A stretch of 64,000 bases of DNA from the NCBI RefSeq assembly GCF_015351765.1, contig NZ_JADKQA010000004.1:226509-290508 (forward strand), read 5' to 3'. Below the pieces are notes generated by a model that worked only from the letters and a program-made list of their open reading frames with translations, was not told the origin of the DNA and made no database searches. Origin of the DNA: Clostridium vitabionis. GTDB lineage: Bacteria > Bacillota > Clostridia > Lachnospirales > Lachnospiraceae. This document shows, piece after piece, positions 53,925-62,085 of the stretch; within the stretch, counting starts at the first letter, position 1, and each line of letters starts with the position of its first letter. Made by a program: the position numbers and the translations under genes.

Positions 53925-54486
53925 GTTCCAATCCCCCTATGCAATGCTGCGGGCGCATCGGCTTCACAGCGGTGACCATGATAAAGTGATTCATAATGCC
54001 GTCGATGACGAGCGCGGCGATAAACAGGATATGCCGCACGTTCTCGGAAAACCCGAGGGAAATGATCATCAGACAGCCGAAGAAGGATGCCGCGATGGCC
54101 AGCACCAGAATGATTTTCCAGGTTTCCAGGCCGAACGCTTTCCCATCCCGCGCCAGCTGGATCCGGAGAAGCCCGTCAATCAGGACGAGCAGGCCAAAGG
54201 TGAGATAGAGGCTTTCGGTCTGATGGCGCTGGACGATTGTGATGACCCCGAGAGCCATCAGCAGGATGCCCAGGGCGAGGTCGTACTGAAAAGCGAGACA
54301 GTAGAAATCCTTGGAGAAATATCCGATGATCCGGACCAGGCCGTACGCGAGCATGATGGCTCCACAGCAGGTCTGAAATCTGGGATCCAGAAAACTCGGA
54401 TCCAGCAGGTAAACCAAACCAGCGGCGACATACAGCGCGATGCACACGCCGATATACCCGTACTTCGCGATTTGGTTGGCATTCAC
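53902..54486 (-). CDS. HdeD/DUF308-like membrane protein
   Basis: I place the start at GTG 54486 (reads MNANQIAKYGYIG), downstream of AAGGAAGTGG; the frame extends to a TTG at 54507. The 194-residue protein has about six short membrane helices in three repeats (GAIMLAYGLVRIIGYF, LALGILLMALGVITIV, LVLIDGLLRIQLA). This matches the DUF308/HdeD layout. The function is unknown. It is the first gene of the minus-strand set facing the TetR gene. Confidence 0.75.
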   Translation of the reverse strand: MNANQIAKYGYIGVCIALYVAAGLVYLLDPSFLDPRFQTCCGAIMLAYGLVRIIGYFSKDFYCLAFQYDLALGILLMALGVITIVQRHQTESLYLTFGLLVLIDGLLRIQLARDGKAFGLETWKIILVLAIAASFFGCLMIISLGFSENVRHILFIAALVIDGIMNHFIMVTAVKPMRPQHCIGGLEHERKGRT

Positions 54487-54523
54487 ATGACACCACTTCC
54501 TTTGCAATATTCCTTATAGGGAT

Positions 54524-54552
54524 AAAATATTGCATAAAAAAGCCGGATTCAA
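54524..54552 (-). promoter_or_regulatory. Promoter of the DUF308-radical SAM-flippase set
   Basis: On the minus strand, TTGAAT (54552-54547), 17-nt spacer, TATTTT (54529-54524). Confidence 0.5.
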
Positions 54553-54571
54553 CGGGCATTCCCGGGGGAAA

Positions 54572-54587
54572 TGTCTGAATTCGGACA
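54572..54587. promoter_or_regulatory. Candidate TetR operator
   Basis: TGTCTGAATTCGGACA is a 16-bp near-perfect palindrome (one mismatched pair). It lies between the -35 boxes of two divergent promoters, a usual place for TetR-family operators. Confidence 0.55.
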
Positions 54588-54594
54588 ACAAGGG

Positions 54595-54623
54595 TTCAAA
54601 TGCCCAAATTTCTGTGTTACAAT
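54595..54623 (+). promoter_or_regulatory. Promoter of the TetR gene
   Basis: TTCAAA (54595-54600), 17-nt spacer, TACAAT (54618-54623). Confidence 0.5.
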
Positions 54624-54708
54624 CTTTAACATCGATACTTAAATATCCTGAATGATTTGCCGCGCGGGCTGTCTGAGGGGAGATGAGCCGGCGCCTGGGG
54701 TTGAGGGA

Positions 54709-55242
54709 ATGACAGGAACGGAAGAGAGAATCGAACAGGCTTTTCGGGAGCTGTTGAATGAAAAACCTTTCAGCAGCATCACGGTGAAAAATATCATCGA
54801 GCGCTGCGGTGTCAACCGCAATACCTTCTATTATCATTATGAGAGCATTCCCTACCTGATGGGGATGATCATCAAGAAGGATCTGGACCGCCTGGTCAGT
54901 GAACATTATGATTTTGAGAATCCGCTCCGCTGCATTGAGCCGATCGTAGAGTATGCGGCAGATAAGAAGAGATCCATCCTGCACATCTACCATTCGGTGG
55001 AGAGGGAACGGTTTATCGATGCGCTGCAGAAGGCCGCAGGGTATATGGCCGGCCAGTACGTGGACGTGGCATTTGTGGGAAAAGAGCTGGGGGACAGTGA
55101 CCGCGGCCTCCTGACCGCCTTCTACGCATCGCTGACGGTCGGCGTCCTTCTCGGCTGGCTGGATAAGAACATGGAGGACGACCTGGTGGCAAGCATCCAC
55201 AGGGTCAACGACCTCCTGCTTGCATCCGAACGGAAAATCTGA
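54709..55242 (+). CDS. TetR-family transcriptional regulator
   Basis: The start is ATG 54709 (MTGTEERIEQAF) behind TGAGGG. The 177-residue protein has the TetR helix-turn-helix (FRELLNEKPFSSITVKNIIE, CGVNRNTFYYHYESI) and a helical ligand/dimer domain. The FYYHYES form is typical of the DhaS-like Firmicutes group. It is divergent from the DUF308/radical SAM/flippase genes with a palindrome between them, so it probably represses them and itself. The inducer is unknown. Confidence 0.87.
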   Translation: MTGTEERIEQAFRELLNEKPFSSITVKNIIERCGVNRNTFYYHYESIPYLMGMIIKKDLDRLVSEHYDFENPLRCIEPIVEYAADKKRSILHIYHSVERERFIDALQKAAGYMAGQYVDVAFVGKELGDSDRGLLTAFYASLTVGVLLGWLDKNMEDDLVASIHRVNDLLLASERKI

Positions 55243-55316
55243 CCATGCGCTTCATGGCCGGTTGCTAACCGGACGGAAAATCTGCGCTTTGGCAGGTGTA
55301 TTTTCCCCCGGGAGTG

Positions 55317-55325
55317 TGTTATAAT
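55317..55325 (+). promoter_or_regulatory. Extended -10 promoter of the small protein gene
   Basis: TGTTATAAT (TGn plus TATAAT at 55320-55325); no good -35. It is 48 nt ahead of the start codon. Confidence 0.45.
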
Positions 55326-55372
55326 TTCTTCAAGAATCAAGCGGCGATGCCGCGGAAAAGGAGAGAGTAATC

Positions 55373-55579
55373 ATGGATGATATCAGTTTATTAAAGTATA
55401 AGGTATGGCTGGTCAGCGATGCCGGCGTGAAGGCAGGTCTGATGACCGAGGAGACAAAGTACCTCAAGGCCGCGTTCCGCGAGAAGGCAGAGGTTTACGC
55501 CTATGTCAACTGGCTGAAGGAGACCGATACGCTGCACACCTATGAGGTTGAGGAGCCGCCGAAACCGGTTAAAAAATAA
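55373..55579 (+). CDS. Small hypothetical protein
   Basis: The 68-residue protein starts after AAAGGAGAG. It reads MDDISLLKYKVWLVSDAGVK, then a helical, charged part and a Pro/Lys-rich end (EEPPKPVKK). No signal peptide or membrane segment is seen. I do not recognise a family. The good ribosome site, extended -10 promoter and normal codon use support it as a real gene. It stands alone just upstream of the L10 leader promoter. Confidence 0.6.
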   Translation: MDDISLLKYKVWLVSDAGVKAGLMTEETKYLKAAFREKAEVYAYVNWLKETDTLHTYEVEEPPKPVKK

Positions 55580-55591
55580 TGGAAAAACCTC

Positions 55592-55620
55592 TTGACACGG
55601 TATTCCGGGCATGCTAAAGT
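55592..55620 (+). promoter_or_regulatory. Promoter of rplJ-rplL
   Basis: TTGACA (55592-55597), 17-nt spacer, TAAAGT (55615-55620). Confidence 0.7.
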
Positions 55621-55629
55621 ATCTAAGTT

Positions 55630-55705
55630 AGCTGCCGAAGACAGCAGGTGCCGCAAGGCATAAGTTCGGGAGAACACCTGCCGAGGAAGACGTGGAAGAA
55701 TACGA
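55630..55705 (+). ncRNA. L10 leader
   Basis: The sequence GCTGCCGAAGACAGCAGGTG, a pairing CACCTGCCGAGGAAG further on and the following attenuator match what I know of the ribosomal L10 leader in Firmicutes. The L10-L12 complex binds it to lower expression of rplJ-rplL. Confidence 0.85.
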
Positions 55706-55711
55706 ATTTCC

Positions 55712-55748
55712 GCCTCTCTGTCTTGATGGCAGAGAGGCTTTTTCTTTT
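55712..55748 (+). terminator. Attenuator terminator of the L10 leader
   Basis: GCCTCTCTG (55712-55720) and CAGAGAGGC (55730-55738) with a 9-nt loop, then TTTTTCTTTT. It lies between the L10 leader and rplJ. Confidence 0.9.
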
Positions 55749-55799
55749 CTGAAGGTTGTCTCTTGGGCGGTTAAAAACTAAAACAGGAGGAAAAGATTC

Positions 55800-56327
55800 A
55801 TGGCAAAAGTTGAATTAAAGCAGCCGGTTGTTCAGGAAATTGCCGAATTATTCAACGGTGCGCAGTCCGCAGTTGCTGTCGATTATCGCGGCCTCACTGT
55901 GGCTGAGGATACAGAGCTTCGCAAGAAGCTGCGTGAAGCCGGTGTTTCTTACAAGGTTTACAAGAACACCCTGATCCGTCTCGCTGCCAAGGATACGGCA
56001 TTTGCAGGCCTTGACCCGATTCTGGAAGGCCCGACCGCAATCGCTGTCTCCAAGGAAGACGCGACCGCTCCGGCAAGAATCATCGCGGATTTCGCGAAGA
56101 ACGCCAAGGCGCTCGAAATCAAGGGCGGCATCGTGGAAGGCCAGTATTATGACGCCAAGGCGATGCAGACCATTGCTTCCATCCCGTCCAGAGAGGTTCT
56201 TCTTGGAAAACTTCTTGGAAGCATCCAGTCCCCGATCACGAACTTCGCAAGAGTTCTCAAGCAGATCGCCGACAAGGAAGGCGCGGGCGAAGCTGCTCCG
56301 GCAGCAGAGGCTGCACCGGAGGCGTAA
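55800..56327 (+). CDS. rplJ: Ribosomal protein L10
   Basis: The 175-residue protein has KQPVVQEIAELFNGAQSAVA, VDYRGLTVAEDTELRKKLRE and YKVYKNTLIRLA, the L10 signature, and an Ala-rich C terminus that holds L7/L12 dimers. AGGAGG precedes the start. It is controlled by the upstream leader. rplK and rplA are not adjacent. Confidence 0.97.
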   Translation: MAKVELKQPVVQEIAELFNGAQSAVAVDYRGLTVAEDTELRKKLREAGVSYKVYKNTLIRLAAKDTAFAGLDPILEGPTAIAVSKEDATAPARIIADFAKNAKALEIKGGIVEGQYYDAKAMQTIASIPSREVLLGKLLGSIQSPITNFARVLKQIADKEGAGEAAPAAEAAPEA

Positions 56328-56432
56328 TCCAGTTCCGCAGGTTCCGATCCGTTCGGACAGGTGCGGCGGCCTGCTGAATGCAGCTGACGCCGCAGAGAGA
56401 AAGAAAGAAGTATTTTAAGGAGGAAAATTATC

Positions 56433-56804
56433 ATGGCTAAGTTAACTACCGAAGAGTTCATTGCCGCTATCAAAGAGTTATCCGTACTTGAGCTGAACGA
56501 CCTCGTAAAGGCTTGCGAGGAGGAGTTCGGTGTATCCGCAGCTGCAGGCGTTGTTGTTGCCGCTGGCGGTGCTGCTCCGGCTGAGGAAGAGAAGACCGAG
56601 TTCAACGTAGAGCTGACAGAGATCGGCCCGAACAAGGTTAAGGTCATCAAGGTTGTTCGTGAGATCACCGGTCTCGGCCTGAAGGAGGCTAAGGATCTGG
56701 TTGACGGCGCTCCGAAGAACATCAAGGAAGGTGTTTCCAAGGACGAGGCTGAGCAGATCAAGGCTAAGGTTGAGGAGCAGGGTGCGAAGGTTACCCTGAA
56801 GTAA
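56433..56804 (+). CDS. rplL: Ribosomal protein L7/L12
   Basis: The 123-residue protein has an N-terminal dimer helix ([20 protein letters not shown]), an Ala-rich hinge and the C-terminal domain [20 protein letters not shown] that recruits translation factors. AAGGAGG precedes the start. It is followed by a terminator and not by rpoB, so the usual rplJL-rpoBC link is absent here. Confidence 0.97.
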   Translation: MAKLTTEEFIAAIKELSVLELNDLVKACEEEFGVSAAAGVVVAAGGAAPAEEEKTEFNVELTEIGPNKVKVIKVVREITGLGLKEAKDLVDGAPKNIKEGVSKDEAEQIKAKVEEQGAKVTLK

Positions 56805-56825
56805 TCGGACATCTGCAGAGATTGA

Positions 56826-56880
56826 GGGGGCTGTCCCCGGAACCGCGGTAACATCGCGGGGCCGGGACAGCCCCCTTTCT
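56826..56880 (+). terminator. Terminator of rplJ-rplL
   Basis: GGGGGCTGTCCC(C)GG from 56826 pairs with CCGGGACAGCCCCC (56862-56875), with an inner CCGCG/CGCGG hairpin, followed by TTTCTTT. Confidence 0.85.
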
Positions 56881-56884
56881 TTAC

Positions 56885-56973
56885 GCAGAGCAAAGTTTCG
56901 CTCGATGTGAAGGCCCGAGCGCCTGCGGCGCTTGGATGCGCGCTGGGAGAAGTCAGGTATTCGCAATTTGCTT
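56885..56973 (+). repeat. Interspersed element, copy C
   Basis: It starts GCAGAGCA and ends GCAATTTGCTT, similar to copies A, B and D. Its core (56892-56935) is the 44-bp repeat also found at 9473-9516. The element is 89 bp. The rest of the 56805-57118 gap holds the rplL terminator and an extended -10 (TGATATAAA, ~56978) that may serve the next gene. Confidence 0.6.
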
Positions 56974-57118
56974 TGGGATGTGATATAAATAGGACATACC
57001 CGAAAGTTCAATTTATTGAAACTGTTCAGAGCATACCGGAGGGGAAAATCCGCAAAACGGCCTCTTATAGACGGGATGCGGGGGTCTGGGCAGTTCCCGT
57101 TTATGGGAGGCATCATCA

Positions 57119-58066
57119 ATGGAACAGAAGAAAGTGAGCGGTCCCACGATCGGCATTCCGCGAGCCCTGCTCTATCATCGTTACGGCGTCCTGTGGACAG
57201 AGTTCTGGCGGCAGCTGGGCGCCCGGGTCGTGGTCAGCAAGCCGACCGACCGGGTAACCCTGGACGAGGGGAGCGCCCTGGCAGAAGCGGAAATGTGCCT
57301 TTCCGTCAAGACTTACATGGGACACGTAAAGGCGCTCATCGGACATTGCGATTACATTATGGTTCCGGCGTACACCGGTTTCGGCGTCCGGCGGACGATG
57401 TGCATGACATTTCAGGCGCTTCCGGATATCACGAGGGCGGTCTTCCGGAACAGCGGGCAGAAATTCCTCACCTGCAGCATCGGTCCGGGACGGGGGATGT
57501 CGGAGGAGGACGGGCTTTCTTCCATGGCAGAGAGCATCGGTTACGGAAAAAAGGACGCTGTGCGGGCTTACCGGGCGGCGTCGAAAAAAGCGGCAGCAGC
57601 CTATGACGCCCGCGTGAAACAGAATGAGGCGCTCTACAAAAAGGACGGCATCAAGGTCATCGCCGCCGCGCACAGCTATGTGGCGGAGGACGCATTTTCC
57701 GGCGGGTACATCCTGGAAATGCTTCGGAAGATGGGGGTCACGGTGATCCGCGCCGACCTTACCGACCGGAAGAAAGCCCTTGCCCGGAGCACCCATTTCT
57801 CCCCGACGATGAAGTGGGAGATGAACCGGGAGATTACGGGCGGCATGCTGAACCACTGGAAGGAGGCGGACGGCCTGCTTCTGCTCAGCGTCTACCCCTG
57901 CGCGTCGGATTCCATGGTCAATGAGATGATTACCCGGAAGATGGAGGACTGCGGCCTCCCGATTCTGACCCTGACGCTTGACGCCCAGAACGGCGTCGCT
58001 GGCGCGGAAACCCGGCTGGAGAGCTTTATCGATATTATCCGGATGAAAAAGGGAATGAGGCTATGA
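57119..58066 (+). CDS. DUF2229/COG3581-type acyl-CoA dehydratase activase-related protein
   Basis: The 315-residue protein begins with GPTIGIPRALLYHRYGVLWT and continues EFWRQLGARVVVSKPTD, matching the DUF2229 opening of large CoA-enzyme activases. Conserved Cys occur in EAEMCLSVK, TMCMTFQ and YPCASDS. In many Clostridia the same parts lie in one ~1400-residue protein together with an ASKHA ATPase; here they are three genes. The trio is related to 2-hydroxyacyl-CoA dehydratases and their ATP-driven activators, but its substrate is unknown. GGGAGG precedes the start; it overlaps the next gene by 4 nt. Confidence 0.8.
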   Translation: MEQKKVSGPTIGIPRALLYHRYGVLWTEFWRQLGARVVVSKPTDRVTLDEGSALAEAEMCLSVKTYMGHVKALIGHCDYIMVPAYTGFGVRRTMCMTFQALPDITRAVFRNSGQKFLTCSIGPGRGMSEEDGLSSMAESIGYGKKDAVRAYRAASKKAAAAYDARVKQNEALYKKDGIKVIAAAHSYVAEDAFSGGYILEMLRKMGVTVIRADLTDRKKALARSTHFSPTMKWEMNREITGGMLNHWKEADGLLLLSVYPCASDSMVNEMITRKMEDCGLPILTLTLDAQNGVAGAETRLESFIDIIRMKKGMRL

Positions 58067-59163
58067 TTGACGAACAGTTTACCGCGGACACCAGGCGGAG
58101 AAAAAAGAAAGTGGCGTTTCCGATGTTCGGCCACTATAATATTCCGATCGCTTATTTTGTGGAACATGCCCTCCATGCGGATTATGTCCGCCAGCCGCCG
58201 CTGACCCGGCGGACGATGGAGATCGGCGCGAAGTACAGCCCGGACATGGTCTGCACACCGTTCAAGACTGTCCTCGGCAGCTCGATCGAGGCTCTGGAAG
58301 CCGGCGCGGATACCCTGATTCTGCCGATGGGGCTCTGCCGCCTCGGCTATTACGGGGAGCTCGCCGAGCAGATTCTCCGCGACCTGGGATATCATTTTGA
58401 GATGATCAATATGGCGGAGTACACCACCGGCAGGCCGCTGGACTACCTGAAGGCATTCCGCGGATTCCGGGACAGGGTGCGGCCGGTCCGCTTTGGCCAG
58501 CTCTCGTTAAATACCCTGAAGATGGCCGAGCATCTGGACGAGATGGAGGACGAGTATTACAAAAATGTCGGCTTTGAGACGCAGAAGGGCGCCTATGAGA
58601 AGGCGTTCAAGACGATGCTCGCGGAGATGAAGAATGCGGGGGATCTCGCGGCGATTGACGCGGCATACGCCCGGTGCAAGTCCGCATTTTCCGAGATTCC
58701 GGTGGAAAAGGGCGAATTTCCGCTCCGGGTCGGCATAATCGGGGAATACTTCACGGTGATGGATGCATTTTCCAACTGCGACCTGGAAAAAATGCTGGCG
58801 GACATGGGCGTTGAGGTACACCGCTGGATGAATGTCACCCACCGGAATATCCATTATCCGGGGGAGAGGAATCTCCATGTGCGGATCAGCGACCTCTGCA
58901 GTTATGAGATGGGGCCGACCTCGACCGCGAATATCTGGTGCGCGAGAGATTACGCGGAGCGGGGCTTCGACGGCCTGATTCACGTGAAGAGCGCCGGCTG
59001 CACGCCGGAGATCGACATCATGCCGGTACTCCGGGAAATCTCGGAGCAGTACGACATTCCGGTGCTCTACCTGACCTACGACACGGAGACCGGAACGGCC
59101 GGGCTTCTGACCAGGCTGGAAGCATTCTATGACATGATCCGCATGAGGAAGAAGGTTGTATAA
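58063..59163 (+). CDS. COG3580-type 2-hydroxyacyl-CoA dehydratase-like protein
   Basis: The 366-residue protein resembles the HgdB/COG3580 group: VAFPMFGHYNIPIAYFVEHA, KYSPDMVCTPFKTVLGSSIE, TLILPMGLCRLGYYGELAEQ and HVKSAGCTPEIDIMPVLREI. Cysteines in these segments could bind a [4Fe-4S] cluster. It would be the partner reduced by the ATPase encoded next. It overlaps its upstream neighbour by 4 nt and is followed by the activase within 1-2 nt. Confidence 0.8.
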   Translation: MIDEQFTADTRRRKKKVAFPMFGHYNIPIAYFVEHALHADYVRQPPLTRRTMEIGAKYSPDMVCTPFKTVLGSSIEALEAGADTLILPMGLCRLGYYGELAEQILRDLGYHFEMINMAEYTTGRPLDYLKAFRGFRDRVRPVRFGQLSLNTLKMAEHLDEMEDEYYKNVGFETQKGAYEKAFKTMLAEMKNAGDLAAIDAAYARCKSAFSEIPVEKGEFPLRVGIIGEYFTVMDAFSNCDLEKMLADMGVEVHRWMNVTHRNIHYPGERNLHVRISDLCSYEMGPTSTANIWCARDYAERGFDGLIHVKSAGCTPEIDIMPVLREISEQYDIPVLYLTYDTETGTAGLLTRLEAFYDMIRMRKKVV

Positions 59164-59164
59164 A

Positions 59165-60121
59165 ATGCAGGACGTAACCATGGGAATTGATGTGGGATCT
59201 ATTTCCACGAAGGGCGTTATCATGACGGAGGATAACCGGATCCTCTGCAGCGGCTACATCTGGACCGAGGGCGATCCCATCACGGCGGTAAAAAAGCTGG
59301 TGGGCATCATGGAGGGCCAGTTTGACAAGGAAAAATACCGGATTGTGGCGACCGGCACCACCGGGAGCGCGCGGAAGCTGACCGGCGCCATCGTTGACGC
59401 TACCGTCGTCAAGAATGAGATCACGGCACACGCGGTCGGCACAACGACGTTCCACCCGGATGTCCGGACCATCCTGGAGATCGGCGGGCAGGATTCCAAG
59501 ATCATCCTGATTGATCACGGCGTGGCTTCCGATTACGCGATGAATACGCTGTGCGCGGCGGGAACCGGAGCATTTCTGTCCAGCCAGTCCCGGCGGCTCG
59601 GCATCGAGGTGGAGGACATGGGCGCCATCGCGGTGAAATCCAAGCACCCGACGCCGATCGCGGCGCGCTGCACGGTATTTGCCGAATCTGACCTGGTTCA
59701 CAAGATCCAGGTCGGGCATTCCAAGGAGGACATCATCGCCGGCCTCTGCCAGGCGGTGGTGAACAACTATCTGAACAACGTCGGCAAGGGCAAGCGCATC
59801 AAGTCCCCGGTGGTCTTTCAGGGCGGTGTGAGCCGGAATATCGGCGTGGTCAAGGCCTTCGAGCAGGCACTCGGCTGCCCGGTGATTGTCGATGAGAACG
59901 GCCATCTGATGGGCGCGATCGGCGTGGCGATCCTGGCGCGCAGGAATCCGGTGCGCCGGGTCTTTGACTTTGCAATGAGAAATGTGGAATTTACCACCCG
60001 CGAGGTGGTCTGCGGCCACTGCCCGAACCACTGTGAGATCATCGTGGTCAGCCGGGACGGAAAGCAGATCGACAGCTGGGGCAACCGCTGCGAGCGGGGC
60101 GCGATCCATCCGGCGAAGTGA
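59165..60121 (+). CDS. Acyl-CoA dehydratase activase (BcrA/HgdC-type ASKHA ATPase)
   Basis: The start is ATG 59165 with GAAGG upstream; a TTG at 59156 is in frame. The 318-residue protein has the ASKHA phosphate loops MGIDVGSISTKGVIM and EIGGQDSKIILID, the cluster cysteines in NTLCAAGTG and AARCTVFAESDL, and GGVSRNIGVVKAFEQ. A C-terminal CGHCPNHC pair is an extra metal-like motif. It should use ATP to drive low-potential electron transfer to a dehydratase-like partner, here most likely the two preceding gene products. Confidence 0.88.
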   Translation: MQDVTMGIDVGSISTKGVIMTEDNRILCSGYIWTEGDPITAVKKLVGIMEGQFDKEKYRIVATGTTGSARKLTGAIVDATVVKNEITAHAVGTTTFHPDVRTILEIGGQDSKIILIDHGVASDYAMNTLCAAGTGAFLSSQSRRLGIEVEDMGAIAVKSKHPTPIAARCTVFAESDLVHKIQVGHSKEDIIAGLCQAVVNNYLNNVGKGKRIKSPVVFQGGVSRNIGVVKAFEQALGCPVIVDENGHLMGAIGVAILARRNPVRRVFDFAMRNVEFTTREVVCGHCPNHCEIIVVSRDGKQIDSWGNRCERGAIHPAK

Positions 60122-60167
60122 CGCCGGGGACTGTACAATTCCCTACACCCCGGAAAGTGAGGTGCCT

Positions 60168-60734
60168 ATGGAACTTAACGAGAAGATCACAAGAAAGAGA
60201 ACAAACGGCGATATACAGGAATTTCTCCTGCGCTGCTGCCGGCCGGAGGATCTCGAGGCGATTCTGACCCTGCAGACGCTGGTCAAAACGAGTCTCGGCG
60301 GCTACGGCGAAATCTTCGTTGAGGATACCCGGGAGGAGTTGGCGGAGTCTCTCGAACTGGACTGCTGCATCGGCGCCTGGGCAGACGGGAAGCTTGCCGC
60401 GTTCACCCTCTCGATCGCGAACCGGATTTCTGACCGGAATCTTGCCCGGAAGCTCGGCGTCGCCGATGAGGGACTTGCCGACTACGTCACCTACGATACC
60501 ACATTTGTCCACCCGGATTTCCGCGGATTCGGCCTCCAGCAGTATTTCATGCCGCTCAAGGATCGGGATGCCCGGGAACGGGGCGCGTCCTACGCGCTCT
60601 GCACAGTCTCTCCGGATAACCCGCACAGCCTCTATAACACACAGGCCACCGGATTCCAGGTGGTCAGGCGCTGCACGATGTACGGCGGCGTCGACCGCTT
60701 TATTCTGGAAAAATCCGTCGGCCAGGGCGGGTGA
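60168..60734 (+). CDS. GNAT-family N-acetyltransferase
   Basis: The start is ATG 60168 (MELNEKITRKRT) behind GTGAGG. The 188-residue protein has LRCCRPEDLEAILTLQ at the N terminus, the acetyl-CoA loop in YDTTFVHPDFRGFGLQQYFM and the C-terminal SLYNTQATGFQVVRR. It moves an acetyl group to an unknown amine. Its stop overlaps the region of the next gene's start, so the two are co-transcribed. Confidence 0.82.
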   Translation: MELNEKITRKRTNGDIQEFLLRCCRPEDLEAILTLQTLVKTSLGGYGEIFVEDTREELAESLELDCCIGAWADGKLAAFTLSIANRISDRNLARKLGVADEGLADYVTYDTTFVHPDFRGFGLQQYFMPLKDRDARERGASYALCTVSPDNPHSLYNTQATGFQVVRRCTMYGGVDRFILEKSVGQGG

Positions 60735-60739
60735 TCCTT

Positions 60740-61813
60740 ATGGAAGGCACATATCTGGAGGTCAGGCTCCGGAAAATCGCGGAAAATGCCTCCCGCATCC
60801 GGGAGGCATGCGGCCGCCGCGGCGTCGATGTCCTGGCGGTCACCAAGGGATTCGCGGCAATCCCGGAGATTGTCCGGGCGATCGAGGAAGGCGGGATCCG
60901 CCGTTTTGCCGATTCCCGGCTGATGAATATCAAAGCGCTCCGGGATCAGGGATTTTCCAATGAAATCACCCTGCTGCGGATCCCGATGATCAGCCTGGCC
61001 GCGCAGACGGTCAGGTATGCGGATGTCAGCCTCAACTCCGAGTACGCGGCCATGGAAGCCCTGTCGGAGGCGGCGCGCGCGGCAGGCAAGGTTCACCAGG
61101 TCGTGATGATGGTGGAGCTTGGCGACCTCCGGGAGGGGATGCTTCCCCTGGAGGCTGTCTATACCTGCAAAAAGGCGGCAAAGCTGCCCGGCATCCGGGT
61201 TGTGGGCGTCGGAACCAACATGGGCTGCTACGGCGGCATCCTTCCGACCCAGGACAATCTTTCCGTGCTCCGGCTGGTTGCGCAGGCGGTTCGCGAGGAG
61301 ACCGGGCTTGCCCTGCCGGTGGTCTCCGGGGGAGGAACATCGTCACTGAAATTGGTGTATGACGGCACGATGCCGGAGGGGATCAACCAGCTCCGGATCG
61401 GCGAGGGGCTTCTTCTCGGGACGGACACGACGAGGGGGGATGTCATCCCCTGGCTCGAGCAGAATGCCTTCACCCTCCGGGCGGAAATTGTCGAGATTAA
61501 GGACAAGCCGTCCAGGCCGATTGGCGAGATCGGCAGGGACGCCTTCGGCAACATCCCGGAATTTGCGGACGAGGGCATCATGCGCCGCGCGATCGTGGCG
61601 GTGGGGAAGCAGGACGTCCAGCCGGCGGAGATCACGCCGGTCGATCCCGGCATCCGGGTCCTCGGTGCGAGCAGTGACCACACGATCCTGAATATCGGCA
61701 ATTCCGAGCAGCACTACCGGGTTGGCGACCGGATCAGCTTCCGCCTCTCCTACGCGGCGATGCTGACGCTCTGCACTTCCGGCTACATCGCCAAGAAGAT
61801 GGTGCGGGAGTGA
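60740..61813 (+). CDS. Alanine/ornithine racemase-family PLP enzyme
   Basis: ATG 60740 is used; GTG 60731 overlaps the previous stop. The 357-residue protein has the PLP Lys in DVLAVTKGFAA, a fold-type III barrel (VSLNSEYAAMEALSEAA, MVELGDLREGM, VGVGTNMGCYG, GGGTSSLKL, LRIGEGLLLGT) and the C-terminal beta domain. These features match the ornithine racemase (Orr)/YhfX-like branch rather than Alr of cell-wall synthesis. The amino-acid substrate is uncertain. A hairpin (61867-61898) follows. Confidence 0.82.
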   Translation: MEGTYLEVRLRKIAENASRIREACGRRGVDVLAVTKGFAAIPEIVRAIEEGGIRRFADSRLMNIKALRDQGFSNEITLLRIPMISLAAQTVRYADVSLNSEYAAMEALSEAARAAGKVHQVVMMVELGDLREGMLPLEAVYTCKKAAKLPGIRVVGVGTNMGCYGGILPTQDNLSVLRLVAQAVREETGLALPVVSGGGTSSLKLVYDGTMPEGINQLRIGEGLLLGTDTTRGDVIPWLEQNAFTLRAEIVEIKDKPSRPIGEIGRDAFGNIPEFADEGIMRRAIVAVGKQDVQPAEITPVDPGIRVLGASSDHTILNIGNSEQHYRVGDRISFRLSYAAMLTLCTSGYIAKKMVRE

Positions 61814-61866
61814 GCTGCGGCTCCCCGGCTGTGCCGGTTCAGTCCTTGCAAGCTGTTCCTGGGAAA

Positions 61867-61898
61867 TACCCCTGCCGCCTGTCTGAGCGGCGGGGGTA
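61867..61898 (+). terminator. Hairpin after the racemase gene
   Basis: TACCCCTGCCGC (61867-61878) pairs with GCGGCGGGGGTA (61887-61898), one G-T pair. No T run, so termination is uncertain. Confidence 0.5.
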
Positions 61899-61923
61899 GA
61901 CTTAACGAGAGAAATTCAACAAG

Positions 61924-61966
61924 TATAACAATAGTTATTGACATAATTCTGTAATTATAGTAATAT
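61924..61966 (+). promoter_or_regulatory. Flavodoxin promoter with a Fur-box-like inverted repeat
   Basis: TTGACA (61938-61943), 17-nt spacer, TAATAT (61961-61966). ATAAC-AATA-GTTAT overlaps the -35. It resembles a Fur-type AT-rich operator, which would fit iron control of a flavodoxin, but the match is loose. The gap 61814-62085 shows no gene. Confidence 0.45.
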
Positions 61967-62085
61967 AATCCAGAAGCCAATTTCACCCAGTATTCCTTCC
62001 CTGAATGTGGGGAACCGGGCGGCTGTTCGGGCTGCTGTTTCCTGACGGTGGGTTTCAGGGAGACAACGGAAAGGAGTTCATGATC

